From Malania oleifera (Eukaryota > Streptophyta > Magnoliopsida > Santalales > Ximeniaceae): a DNA stretch of 64,000 nt. The notes beneath the pieces were generated by a model. That model was given only the letters and a program-made list of their open reading frames with translations, was not told the origin of the DNA and made no database searches. This document shows positions 12,581 through 24,459 of this stretch, piece after piece. The translations under genes were made by a program, and so were the position numbers. Positions within the stretch are counted from its first letter, which is position 1. Each line of letters starts with the position of its first letter. The stretch spans positions 149,289,748 to 149,353,747 of the forward strand of contig NC_080418.1 of NCBI RefSeq assembly GCF_029873635.1, written 5' to 3'.

Positions 12581-12905
12581 ATGGCGCATGATAGACAACT
12601 CCCCCACGACGGCAACGACATTTACATGATCTGCAAGGAGAATTCGTTGGCTGATGATATCCTTGCGTGCCAGACATGCCACTCCATGGCATGTGAAATG
12701 CCTCCCCCTCCTTCGTCCCCAAATGCTCTTTAGTGGGAGTGCCCCGACTTCCACTCCCTTCCCACCAATCCCAATCTGGTGTCCGTTTGTGTCGATGCTG
12801 AGTCCTCTGACAGCGACTGATTGCAGCGATTCGCGTGATCGAGTCCGACCGATCACTCTCCGCGCAAGAGAAGGCCCGAAAACGACAATAGCTTGTGAGT
12901 GGTAG
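12581..12905 (+). pseudogene. VIM/ORTHRUS PHD-finger fragment, copy C
   Basis: This is the third copy, inverted relative to A and B. ATG at 12581 begins MAHDRQLP, followed by ICKEN and DDILACQTC. The frame is then lost within the PHD: WHV-x-C is destroyed by a frameshift and a stop interrupts near 12731. The IRVIESD segment survives in another frame. CAG at 12671-12673 gives the unmutated state of the codon that is TAG in copy A. Upstream (12430-12580) is the same leader as in A and B. Confidence 0.75.
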
Positions 12906-13494
12906 CTTCCAAACTATTCTTAATTCAAAACTAATTTGAGAACTTTTTTTTTTAATTAAGCCATTAATCTTTAAAAAATTTACAAAACTAATCCTAGTTT
13001 AAATTTGTGTTCACTAGTAATTATATATATTTTCTAATTTGGGGCTAATCTAATTTTTTAGGGTTTGCTAAAGTAATACTAAAATACTATTATTTTACAC
13101 TATAACTCTAGATTTTTTTTTTATCACATGTTCAAGATTTTAAACAAGCTATTTAAATTTAAAATAATTTTATTTTAGTTCCTTGAGGGTTGGAACGACT
13201 GGAAATCAAATATCAAATTATACTATTCACATTTGCTTAGTTTTCCTTCTTTAGACATACTCTTTCCCATTTTTAACGTCATTGAGAAGCTATTGACGTT
13301 AATTTTTGTAAGAATTATACTTTTCCTCAAATTAATAATATACTAATAATAGTCTGAAATAGTGATGAAAAATACAATATTACTAATAGTATATTATTAA
13401 TTTGAGGAAAAGTATAATTGTTGCAAAAATTAACTTCACTAGCTTCTCATTGACGTCAAAAATGGGAAAGAGTATGTCTAAAGAAGGAAAACTA

Positions 13495-13897
13495 AGCAAA
13501 TGTGAATTGGCAAATATATTAAAAGAGTAACATGTAAGGAAATAAATAATGATTTTTATTACGTTTTCTATTAGATTGACTATTATGTGATTTAAAATAT
13601 TTAAACAATTTTCATTTCTTGACATAAATGACAAAATAGTCAAATACCCAACTATTAATTATGCATTAATGATATTTTAGTTTTTAAACTCATAAAGCAC
13701 AATTGATTTTTCTCTTCCACTACTTAATAATATGAGAGGAAAAACACAAGATTCCGCAATAAGTTGACATTAAAAAACAAATGTTATTAGTACTTTATAT
13801 ATATATATATATATTAAATATTTTATTTTATTTTACTTTTGTTTTCTCATTGAAAGTTAAAAATAAGAAAAAAGAGACAAATTCGCCAACTTCTTGG

Positions 13898-13941
<44 letters not shown>

Positions 13942-14064
13942 TAAAAATAATAATGATGATGACGTGGACGACGAGGATGATGATTAGTAATAATATCAGG
14001 CACAATTAGGAATGACCTTTTTGTTGTTTTTAACTTTTTATATATAGAAAAGATTAGTAGAGTG
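13495..14064. repeat. AT-rich spacer with (AAT)n and (GAT)n
   Basis: No gene was recognised. A TA tract lies at about 13798-13815, (AAT)n at about 13902-13950 and GAT/GAC-rich sequence to 13985. Reading frames here are translations of these microsatellites. Confidence 0.6.
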
Positions 14065-14417
14065 GCAAATACTGTGATCCTAAAAGAGAAGAAAAAAAAT
14101 AGATTGATGAAAGAAGATTGTGGTAGTGTAGGTGCCAGGGACGTGTTGCTATCATCTTTAAAATCCACCAGAATGTCCCCATTGCCCGATCCTCAACTCT
14201 CAATTCTACATCTTCACCCCTCTCTCTCTCTCTCCTCCCCCCCCCCCCCCCCCCCAAAAAGAAAATACTGTGATCCTAAAAGAGAAAAAAAAAAAAAAAT
14301 AGATTACTGAAAGAAGATTGTGGTAGTGTAGGTGCCAGGGACGTGTTGCTATCATCTTTAAAATCCACCAAAATGTCCCCATTTCCCGATCCTCAACTCT
14401 CAATTCTCCATCTTCAC

Positions 14418-14476
<59 letters not shown>

Positions 14477-14499
14477 CCCCCCCCCCCCCCCCAAAAAAA
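14065..14499. repeat. two-copy tandem duplication, ~200 bp
   Basis: The segment from about 14068 (AATACTGTGATCCTAAAAG) through a CT tract and a C-run to about 14262 is repeated from 14263 to 14499. The second copy has a longer CT tract (14420-14473) and another C-run. The reading frames over it come from the CT/C repeats. The duplication ends next to the small reading frame at 14500. Confidence 0.7.
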
Positions 14500-14646
14500 A
14501 TGAAGGCCAGAGTTCGGATTGTCGAAAGATCATTGTTCAAGGGATCAGATGATGGTTTCTATAGGCATTTGAAGCCGGGGGCACTCACCCAACTCAGGAA
14601 CTCCAAGATAATCGCCAAGTCTAAGAGATCCTTTGTGGGTCCTTAA
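14500..14646 (+). pseudogene. short captured coding fragment, unknown
   Basis: A 48-codon frame starts MKARVRIVERSL and contains SDDGFYRHLKPGAL and a basic tail KSKRS. It is more protein-like than its surroundings and resembles the N-terminus of small uncharacterised plant proteins, but I cannot name the family. After the TAA the same frame stays open to 14943. It lies inside the TIR element next to a repeat junction, so it is probably another captured gene start; function is unlikely to be retained. Confidence 0.4.
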
Positions 14647-15159
14647 TTCGATCTCTACCCAGTTGCTGATAGTGGCAGTGGTTGCGCCTTCTATGAACAA
14701 TGGGACTGCGGTGTACCCAATCGATGGGGTTCCTTGCTTTGCTTTGTAGACCAACCACCTGCAGTGTCCGCAGCAGAAGAAACTCGTTGCTGTTGCACCA
14801 GTTTTCACAGATTCTTGGTCCCGACCGGTCTCAGTGTTCAGTCAATAAAAAGCCAGGGATTGTGTAATGTAATCACAGTTTTAGTTCTTGTTAGGAACAA
14901 AAACGAATCTATCCAACATTCCTTTAGAAAATCAATCAAGTAAAAATGAATAAACTTTACTTAAAATTTGATACTCTAGAATTGAATGGATTGTGAATGG
15001 GATACAATAAAGAATTCATCATATAAAATTACAAAGACTGATTTCAGTTTATTTTATTTTATTTTTTCATACCAAACAAGTCATTAGATTGTAAGCAAGA
15101 GCTGTAATGTTAGACTAAGTGAATAAATGTTATGCAAGAATTTTCCTCATCATGCAATC

Positions 15160-16463
15160 GGGAAGATGATTAGAGGACCATAATAGGCTTTGAGTTTTCA
15201 ATTAAAAAACACTTCTTACCATTACTAATCAGGAGTTGACATTTTGAGCTGCTAAACATCATAGACCCACATTGTTAGAGGAGATAGAAGGATATAGACA
15301 AGGCCCTATTGGGTATTCCTCTCTCCTTTTGGCGTGTGAATCCGTGATGTTAAGCATTTTGAAATCGATAGGGAATGAACATATAGAAAAGGTTTTTCAA
15401 ATAAGAAACCTTTAACAAATAAGCATTAAGTTAAAATAATTAGAATATTTTCCAAAACACGAGAAGAGAGATGAATTGTTTGTTTCTATAAGCTCCTAAC
15501 CTATTGATGAATGAACAAATAAGGACCTAAATAATTATTCCTCGTATTGGGCCTCAATAGTCACATATTCTAAAATTTAGTAATATTAATTATGTTTTAC
15601 GAGCAATGTATCGATGCTTTGATTATGTAGTTTTAATTTATATGCCTTTTAAGTCAAAATTAAAAGTAAAATGTGAAGAGATTTGGTAGAAAAATAAATA
15701 ATTTATTTGTGTGGTTGAAAACTAATGCTTCCCAATTAAATCAAACAAAAAGAAAATATGATCTTTACTGTTGAAGAAACATAGCATGCCAAATAATGCA
15801 AAATTATTTTTTAAAGAGTGATACTTATTTTCTTGTTGTTTTGTTCTTCTATAATATTAAATGTTATGTTATGTTAATCATTTTTCTGGATTGATTAAAT
15901 TGAAAGTAGATTTAAACTTTTGGATAATATTTGGGAGTATAAATTTTAGTATTTTGATTTTTAAAAATATAATAAAAGTTTACATAATGTTTTATCAAAA
16001 TTTAGACAAAACCGGATTCAAAATGAAATTCCATGTCAAAAACTAAGAGCTATTGTATTTGACTTATGTTATGTGTGTTCAATTTTCTTAATTTTAGTGT
16101 GTATTCTTACACCTACATTGTTCTTGATAATTTGAATAGATTTTAATAATTTTAAAGTTTTTATTAGTTTATTAACAAGAAAGGGGTTGAAAGATGAAAT
16201 GATAAAAAGTATCAGAAAGAAATTTTTTTAATTTTCTTTTATAGGGTCAAGCTTTAAATACTCTGAAGGATGCTCAGGATTTCTATCCCATTGTGTATAC
16301 AAAATACATTCCATCTATACATGCAGATAGAGAGGATGCAAAGTAATACGTTATCCGTAAGAGCTCTAAATGAGTATCATTTTGTTATGTATTTAAGATT
16401 TCATCTTTATAATATTTGTTTATTTTTATAGAAATTGCAAGATTGGCACATTAAATGTAACAT
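15160..16463 (-). repeat. right long terminal inverted repeat
   Basis: Reverse-complement partner of 7927-9330. It includes the paired blocks GATGATTAGAGGACCAT (from 15163) and, at the outer end, AAATGTAACAT (to 16463). It lacks the roughly 110 bases found in the left arm near 8985-9095. The open frame at 15861-16046 is AT-rich and not convincing. Confidence 0.8.
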
Positions 16464-16610
16464 TAGCACGTGGAAAAGTTGTTCTTTGTTTCCAAACACA
16501 GTCTCAAAGTTATGTTTTTTAAATTATTTGCGTAAAATATAATTTTAGACATTAGCACGTGGAAAAGTTATTCTTTGTTTCTTAATTTAATGGCAGAATC
16601 TTGAGGTCAA

Positions 16611-16666
<56 letters not shown>

Positions 16667-16762
16667 TCTCTCCCCTCCCTCTCTCCTTCCCTCTCTCGCT
16701 CTCTCTCCCCCTCCTCTCCCTCTCTCTCTCATCTCTGCGTCCCCCCTCGCCTTCATACTCTC

Positions 16763-16799
<37 letters not shown>

Positions 16800-17190
16800 T
16801 TGACCAAAGGGCCACATGTTAGAGCAATCAAGGAATGGAGAATGCAGATTATTGAGAACATAACATACAGGAAGCCATGGAATGATTGAAACTCTAAATC
16901 ATCCATTGTGGACTTGGAACCACAATAAGAAAATGTAACATCAATAATTTATATAGCTTGCGTGGATGTGGGAGTGAGAAGTGAAGGAGCCCAACATGAA
17001 TTGATGGTTTCGATGAGGGATTGGAGTGAAGGGGATCTGATCTAGACTTGGGATTAGAAAATGAAACCCTAACCCTAGGGAAAAGGTGTGGCCAGAAAGT
17101 GAAAGGGCGCAGTTATTAAGGAGAATACAAAAGGAAGACGAGAGAAACGGAGATGAAGGAGCGCGGTTGCTAGGGAGAACACAGAAGGAA

Positions 17191-17238
<48 letters not shown>

Positions 17239-17640
17239 AGAGAGAGAGAGAGAGAAGAAGAGAGAGAGGAGAGAGAAGAAGGAGAGAGAGGGAGGGAGAT
17301 GGAGTGTTTCTTTATTCTTTATTTTTTTGCAAAAATGTTATAAAATTTTTAAAAATTTTAAAATAAATAAATTATATTTTTTAAACACTTGTGACCCATT
17401 TATTTCTTTTTTTATTTTTATTTTTATTTTTTTTTTGCAAGACTTTACTTTGTTGGAATTCTTTTTTTTTATTGCACCCTTGATGGGGATCAGCATGCCC
17501 TACCTATGTCATTTTCAGATATGTTAACACGTGGATGACCCCTTGATGTCCACATTTTCTTTACCGACATGATGACACGTGGATGCTCTCTCGATATTCA
17601 CATCGATTCATAATTGTTTGTAAATTTTGAATGGATTATT
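16464..17640. repeat. CT/GA microsatellites and short duplications
   Basis: A roughly 27-bp block with GCACGTGGAAAAGTT occurs at 16460 and again near 16553. Long CT tracts fill 16613-16797 and GA tracts 17193-17300. A segment of about 60 bp (GGAGAATACAAAAGGAAG) is duplicated at 17120-17190. AAACCCTAACCCT at 17063-17075 is a telo-box-like motif. No gene was recognised; the Arg/Glu-rich and Leu/Ser-rich frames are microsatellite translations. Confidence 0.6.
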
Positions 17641-19600
17641 TGAAGACTTATTTTGAAGACTTTTCAGTGTGAGAAAGACTCAAGTGGAAATGCCAAAACA
17701 AGTCTGAGTTCAAGACCCATGTGGGCCCCGACACGGTCCTGTGGGCCCTACAAGAAATGGGCCTCCCTTTGACTTTTGTTTTATATTTAATTTAATCTTA
17801 CAATACAACTTGCTTGCATGTGCTTGTCTTTAGTAAGTAGTGTGTTAGTAGGTTGTGCTTAGTATTTAATGTCTTGTAAGTTTGAGTGTTTGTGTGAGTA
17901 TTTATTATATCCACTAAGTTGGTGTCTTTATTATTTGTGTCTCCCACGTTTGTATGGAATTGTTAGTTGTTTAATGTATTTGTCCCCCATGCTAGCTAAG
18001 CTTATTAATGCTTTGTCCCCCTCCGCCCCTCCCTCATGCTAGCTATATATATCCCTTCATTGTAAGAACAACAGTTAGGTTTGAATAATGAAATATTGAA
18101 AGGAAATTCCTTTGCTAAAACTTGTTAGTTTTGTCCAATCATTTTGATTGTGCAGTGTCAAGCTACGCGTTCTCTCTGGAGATCAGGTAGTGAGAGACTA
18201 CTATCTATCCAGCACCTTCATATCCCCACATAGCCACCTTCACTCCATTGCATTGTTGCATTTGTTGGTATTTCAAAGCTTGTACGAAGAACCTAAGGTG
18301 TGGACTACTTGTGTTGAAAGGCATCAAAACCACCCAAGCAACACCCACACGACCACATTACAGCATACACCCCTCAACTTTCTATCCTCCACTCCACTGC
18401 TGCATTAGTCTTGGTAATTTGAAGCTTGATCCAAGGACCTACGGTGTGATCTAACTGCGTGTTGGGCAATGCCTAGCATCCATTGAAACTCTTGGCAAAT
18501 TAGTATCTGTTTGAATCTTTACTAAATCATGTTAAAGCCCTATCTTCAATTTCTGAAATTTCATATTTGATAAGCCTTTGCATCCATAAACTTCAATATT
18601 TCAGCTTGTTAGCTTGAAATCAATTGTGGAATATTGATATGCTAAACTTAGAATTTTATTCTTGAAACACAGAAATGACATTCTTGCTGCATCTAACTTA
18701 ATACCTTTGTGAAAGAACCAATTGGGACTAAATTTTGGAAAGCATCATACACCCTTTCAAAATTTTCCAACATGTGAAATGTCCTCTGATTTATTGTGTT
18801 TATGTTTGTTAATCTATTTCTTAATTTAAAGTGTTTCGAATGTATGTGCTTGCGAGAGTTGAACCGTAGGACATAGGTCAATCCATCCTGTCCTACATCA
18901 ACCCTCCACATGCAAGAATTTATTGAGGCATCATTTGGAGTTCAGAAAAATTTAAGAAATTCAAAAAAAAAAAAAAAAAAACAAAGAAATTAAAATTTTT
19001 TTTTTCTTATTAGATTATTTGAGAAAATAAAAAAGAAAAGAAAATATATAATAAAAAGATACATTATTTTATTTTTTGTGCCTTTAATTTTTCCAAATCT
19101 TAAAGGGGGAAGTTATTGATAAATCAAAAATACCGCGCTAGCATTCCATAAATAAATATATATACATTTTTTTCTTACAAGTTTACCTACTCTTCCCTCT
19201 TTTTTGTATTTTTAATTGTAAGTGAATAAAATGAAAAGTCAAAAGATAAAATTATATATTTATAAAATATGTGCAGGCACAGATCAATATCCCCCTATTC
19301 AACATTCACGTCATACTTGAACTGATTGGTATGGATACTTTAATTTATCTCAGCAATAATATAAGATCTGTGCTTGACATATTCATAATGTTGTATATAA
19401 AAATTGAGAGACATGAACTATAACTTCGACGAAACAAAAAACTATCATTGTTCATGAACTATAATTGCAATTTTGGAAGAAGTAAAATTATTACTTAAAT
19501 TCAAGACAGCATTGCTACAATTCCAGTAATTTGGGATGGCAATGCACATAATGGCTTTAGAAATTTTGCTTTAAAAAAGATCTTACTCAAAAGAAAGAAA
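17641..19600. other. unassigned, possible degraded LTR
   Basis: The part at about 17641-18480 has features of an LTR or leader: CTATATATATCCC (18040-18053), a T-rich region, and a run of short direct motifs (GCTAGCT). No terminal ends or duplication could be fixed. 18561-19600 is AT-rich with a poly-A run at 18962-18981. No coding region was recognised. Confidence 0.3.
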
Positions 19601-20420
19601 AGATTGAACCTGAGCGTTGGGGGAGCAGGAAAGGGAAGAACCGAGGCGGCGGCGACTAACACCATCAATCTTTGGCTTGAACTGAATTTGAATTTTTGAA
19701 TTTGGTTTCTAAGCCAATCAATCGATCAGCCAAATCAATCAATCCACTCTCTCAGAATCTCTATCAGATTTGAATGTTCTGCTGCGCTGCGCGCATCAGG
19801 AAGCGTTTGTCGAGCTCTAGATCGATCCTCTTCTGTCGATCTCTCCCTCTTAAAGACAGGTGACTGCACGCTATTTCCCTCATTGCTTCTTTGCTCGTTC
19901 TTTTCATAATCGCGTGATCTATCCAAATCTATTGTTCAGTTTTCCCCAGAATTCTAATGTGGTTCTCTTCCATTTGTTGAATTTCCATTTTATGATCATA
20001 TGTTCCAAATCAATGCCATACGATGTTCAGGGATCGTCGGTTAGCAATTTCAAGGCGCTTTTCTCGTGTTTTCTATAACAACTGGATTGATTTTAGCTCT
20101 TCAAAGTGCCAATCAGTGGGAAGAAAAGATAGAAGGAAATGAATATCCTCATCTTCCATGCCCTGCTCTTGCTGAAGTTTGCCCATCCACATTAATGTGA
20201 TGTCCCCAGCAAAACGTAATTAATGCATTTGACGCCGTCCTTAATGCATTTTCCAAAGCCTTACTTTTTATAGAATTGCATAAGCATTGAAATAATGTAC
20301 GCGTTTGCCAAAAGTACAATGTTTTCTATGCTGTGAAATGAGCGTGTACTTTAGTTGATCTCAGATCTCATCGTTCCTTTGGTTGGATTTTTCTCTTCCC
20401 ATTTCGCACATGTACAATAC
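19601..20420. other. possible host-gene leader region
   Basis: This segment is less AT-rich than its surroundings. It looks like a plant 5' leader: CT-rich sequence to 19858, then AAAGACAG followed by GTGACTGC at about 19859, which could be a splice donor on the plus strand. GC-rich GGCGGCGGCG at 19645-19656 could equally belong to a minus-strand leader. No protein family was recognised on either strand. Low confidence. Confidence 0.25.
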
Positions 20421-20890
20421 GATGCACTCGCACTGGCATTTGGTTAGTTCATTAGTCAACTGAATTAATCAAAAAATTTCAGTTAGAAAATTATATTAAT
20501 TAAATACAAGTGAGCTTTCATATTACCCCAAATCAAAATTGATCGAACCAAATATTGGTTAAATCAGTTAACCAATTTAATATTTTAATATGTATAAAAT
20601 ATAATCGATATAAATTATATATATAAAATATAAAAAATTTTAGTATATATAAAATATATAAAATGTTTTAATATAATATATATATATATATAATTATTTA
20701 TTATTAATCTACTCTATTCAATTAACTGAATTAACCGAACTCAAAAATCGAATCGACAACCAAAAACCAAAATTCGGCGAAGATGAAAACTAAACTGAAT
20801 CAAATAAATTTTTAATCAAATCTAACTGACTGAATTCACTCGGTTAATTCAATTAATTCGATTTTAAGCAAATTATGTTGTGATCATCCA
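20421..20890. other. AT-rich repeat with GGTTAATTC motifs
   Basis: Dispersed GGTTAA, TTAACCG and AATTAACTGAATT motifs on both strands flank a (TA)-rich core (20590-20700). Such sequences are common dispersed repeats in plants. The two halves are only weakly inverted, so I do not call a MITE. It ends at the target duplication of the gypsy element (TGTGC, 20891-20895). Confidence 0.35.
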
Positions 20891-20895
20891 TGTGC

Positions 20896-22227
20896 TGTCA
20901 CGCCCTGAACCCCGAAATGGGACCCAAGCGTGAGAATATAATATAACATGTCCCTGTATCATACAAATCATCATAGATACACTACAATGGATGAGGGTCC
21001 AATCTCGTGGGGTTCCCAGGCACTCTAAACACATCCAACCACAATCATATATGCAACGGACAAAGTTATTCTATATCAACATATGTAGTACCATACCAGA
21101 GTCTATACAAGAGCAGAGCATGGGTCTGACAAAACGTACAAACTGGGTGCCGAAATACAACTTAAAATGGCAACCCAACAAACTACAATCCTAACACTTA
21201 CTCAAATGCTAACGCAGTACACCGGCCACTACGCTTCCTACATTAAGACGCTAGTGTCGTCACACCCCCGTCACAACACACACACATGATCAGAAACCCG
21301 GTGTCGCCACACCCTTCAGCCCGAAGCTGATCCGGCTTTTCGGCGTTGGCCCGTAGCCAACCCTCAAAGCATGGCGCCACCGGCACATGCCTAGTCCTCG
21401 ACTCTCATGGTATCGTACCGGCGCTAATTGGTGGATCCACACCCTTCGGCCTGATCTACCAGAATAGGCTCATGCCCTCGGATATAGAGCTGGCCACTCT
21501 TGCCTACATAACAGGCGATAAACACACGCCCTCGGATATAGAACCGGTCACTCTCAGTCCCTGGAATCATTGGAATCGCGGTCCCATCAACAATTCCGCA
21601 TATCACACACACATGCATGCTCATATAACCAAACAAACCACACTCATTTGGTAATTTAAATCATGGTTTTCCAAAAAATACAGTTTAAACAAAGTCAAGG
21701 CATGACTATCCCAATATCATAGTATAAATCACACATATACTCGGTTTTCAACAAAACCTGGGATTCGGCCTGTCGCCCCCTTTTCCCCAAAACTGCAATA
21801 ATGAAAAACTCATAGTTTTCCCCATTAGATCCCCCCAAATGAGTAGTCAAAACACACACATGACTGTGGATCACACTTCCACTGAGTCCGATTTCAAAAA
21901 TAACCAATATAAACATAGTTCCCCTTACCTTAACCCCGTATAACAAAACCCGAACTCCAGGGCTCCTAAACAGCGAACCAAATTCCAAAACCTACAAATC
22001 ATAGCATAGAATATACTCACAAGACCATCCTCTACAAAACTACCATATCAGAAATGAAAACCGAGCCTTACCTCGATTTTTCGCCAAAACCCGAAAAACT
22101 TCGAAACGAGATTCCGATCCGTAGAAGTTGTTGAGAATCCTTCCACGATCCTCGTGGTAACTTCCGTTTCCTAATTCTATCAACGATCGGTAAAGAAATC
22201 TAGAGAGAGAGAGAGTAGGGAGAGGTT

Positions 22228-22283
<56 letters not shown>

Positions 22284-22601
22284 AAGCAACTTAATGGTTA
22301 AGCAATGAAAATTTCCTTTTATAACCCTTTGACCAGGCCTAATTTTGTCGACGAAATGGAACCTTCGTCAACGAATCTTTCACTAAATTCATCGACGAAT
22401 TGATGGCCTCGTCGACGAATCCTAATATTTCCTGATTTCTAGACCTCTCGGCTTTTTCTTGTCGATGAGGCTCTGAATTTCTTTGATGAGAAAAGCATAC
22501 ACTTCATCGATGAAATTTGGCTTCGTCGACAAAGCCTGGTAAATTCCAAATTTTCCCATCTCTTAATATTTAATCCAGTTATCACAGTTAGGATTCTTAC
22601 A
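20896..22601 (-). repeat. gypsy family A 3' LTR
   Basis: 1,706 bp, from TGTCACGCCC to GATTCTTACA on the plus strand. Compared with the 5' LTR it lacks about 195 bases (those at roughly 28095-28300 of the partner), including the block GAGACACCTCTCA. A GA tract lies at 22204-22279, a TATA box at 22315-22327 and the palindrome array at 22345-22537. Confidence 0.93.
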
Positions 22602-22614
22602 ATCTCCCCTCCTT
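22602..22614 (-). other. polypurine tract
   Basis: Minus-strand AAGGAGGGGAGAT lies directly before the 3' LTR start, as expected for the plus-strand primer of reverse transcription. Confidence 0.8.
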
Positions 22615-22989
22615 ACAAAAATTTCATTCTCGAAATTTGCCATCTCTCATTCCCAGATTCATACATACAACCGAACACATAAACACAACTCAAGAGTGAA
22701 CTTGCAATCACTACAGCGCAGTCCCCTCATACACATACACATGCGAATTGGCGATCACCGCAGCACAATCCCATCATACACATACACATGTGAACTAGCG
22801 ATCATCACAACATAGTCCCATCATACACATACACATACATACCCTTACTTATGGCGGAGGAAAACAATGGTTACATATACAACAGTCTCAGGAGTTTACA
22901 AGACACACACACTCTCGACGACCAACCACTTACCCCAACCCAAAGTAGGATCATGTACAAGCGCTCAAAATAACTGTGGATACTTCCGA

Positions 22990-24280
22990 CGTATTTCCAT
23001 TTCCAATTTCCAAGAAGCTTCTCAACCTCGTGGTTTCACCACAATACCTTCACTAACGGTATCTCTCTGGTACGAAGCTTCTGAACTGTACGGTCCAGAA
23101 CCTAAACAGGTATCTCCTCATACGCTAAAGTATCCTCAATTTCTAACTCATTATAACAAATAACATGTGAAGGATCCAACACGTACCTCCTCAACATGGA
23201 AACGTGAAACACATCATGGACCCTCAAAAGTGCTGGAGGTAATGCAACTCTATAGGCTACCGGACCCACTCGCTCAAGTACCTCGAATGGTCCAATATAC
23301 CTCGGGCTCAGCTTACCTTTTCTCCTAAATCTCATCACCCCTTTCATCGAGGCAATACGTAGAAATACCTTACCTCCCACTTCAAACTCTAACTCATGAC
23401 GGCAAACATTTGCATAACTCTTTTGCCGATTCTGAACTGATCTAATCCTCTCCCGGATCAAATCCCCCTTCTCAGACTCCTGCTGCACAAGTTCAAGTCC
23501 AAACACTTGACGTTCACCAACCTCATCCCAACAAAAAGGAGATCGACACCTCCGACCATACAAAGCCTTGAACGGTGCCATCTCGATACTAGAATGGAAG
23601 ATGTTGTTATAAGCGAACTCCACAAGTGTCATAAATTGTATCCAGCTACCACCAAAGTCGAACACATAAGCTCGCAACATATTTTCCAATATCTGTATCA
23701 TCCTCTCCGACTATCCATCAGCCTGGGGGTGGAACGCTGTACTGAAAGTAAGCTTTGTCCCCCATGCCTCCTGCAAGCTCATCCAGAATCGAGAAGTAAA
23801 CCTCAGATCCCGATCCGATACTATGGACACCGGTACTCCGTGCATTCTCACAATCTCATGCACGTACAAATTTGCTAGCCTACTCAAAGGATAGCTAACT
23901 TTCATCAATATGAAATGAGCAGATTTCATCAATCTATCAACGATCACCCAAATAGCATTCTGCCCATGAAGCGTTGGTCGCAATCCGATCACAAAATCCA
24001 TGGAAATATGCTCCAATTTCCACACCGGAATAGGCAAAGGCTGCAACAGCCCTACCGGCCTCTACTGTTCAGCTTTCGCTTGCTGACACGTCAGACACCG
24101 CTCCACGAACTGAGCAATCTGCCTCTTCATACCAGACCACCAGAAGGTTTCGCGCAAGTCCTGATACATCTTCATACTACCAGGATGTACCGTATACATA
24201 GTATCATGCGCTTCCTCTAGAATCGTCCTTCTGATCTCATCATCGTTCGGAACACACAGTCTGGTCCTAAACCTCATCAC
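22990..24280 (-). pseudogene. gypsy integrase with chromodomain-like tail
   Basis: The zinc-binding N-terminus has H-x5-H (AHDTMYTVH) and CLTCQQAKAE. The core follows: MDFVIG with the first aspartate, SDRDLRF with the second, SERMIQ with the glutamate. The C-terminal part has KLSPRYIGPFEVLERVG and LHDVFHVSMLR-like wording (here VHDVFHVSMLRRYV). The weak chromodomain-like tail is KVLW-x-NHEVE near 23030. TAG codons at 24062-24064 and 23711-23713 replace family glutamines (HQRP, QSER). A nonsense pseudogene with recognisable catalytic residues. Confidence 0.9.
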
Positions 24281-24459
24281 ACCTCCCTCGGAGATGTTAA
24301 ACTCTGTAGCCAGTCCCTGCTATACCTTTTTCCTAACCTCAGCCAACTCTGCATCACTAGCTTGTGCGGCCTTTATACGCTCAAACAAGGTCGATTGGAC
24401 CACCAAACTAGCAAGATAAGCCTGATGATCACCAACCACCAACTCTATACTTGAGCTAT

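Larger units (their letters stand above)
9800..13490. repeat. inner inverted repeat with tandem unit
   Basis: The left side (about 9810-11000) is inverted relative to the right side (about 12120-13490). A tandem second unit of about 840 bp (11000-11840) lies between them. Matching includes non-coding flanks: the segment with TAAACTAGGATT near 11003 pairs with its reverse complement near 12990, and the block at 9850-9935 pairs with 13205-13290. The unpaired centre is about 11880-12120. A transcript across it could fold into a long hairpin. Confidence 0.75.
7927..16463. mobile_element. large TIR element with captured genes
   Basis: The outer 1.3-1.4 kb are inverted copies of each other (7927 to about 9330 and about 15160-16463). 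The centre holds three copies of a VIM/ORTHRUS gene 5' end, a further short coding piece at 14500 and many repeats. No transposase was recognised. Long TIRs with host gene fragments resemble Pack-MULEs, but the ends lack an obvious Mutator terminal motif and I found no clear 8-11 bp duplication, so the superfamily is open. A segmental inverted duplication is the main alternative. Confidence 0.65.

Noticed and set aside
16587..16906. Leu/Ser-rich and Arg/Glu-rich frames on both strands
   Set aside because: They are translations of CT/GA microsatellites; the same occurs at 4301-4681, 14206-14552, 17086-17343 and 29361-29681.
17063..17080. AAACCCTAACCCT as telomere sequence
   Set aside because: Only two repeat units; more like a telo-box promoter motif or chance than a telomere tract.
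20421..20890. A MITE bounded by GGTTAATTC-type inverted ends
   Set aside because: The two halves pair only weakly and no target duplication could be fixed.
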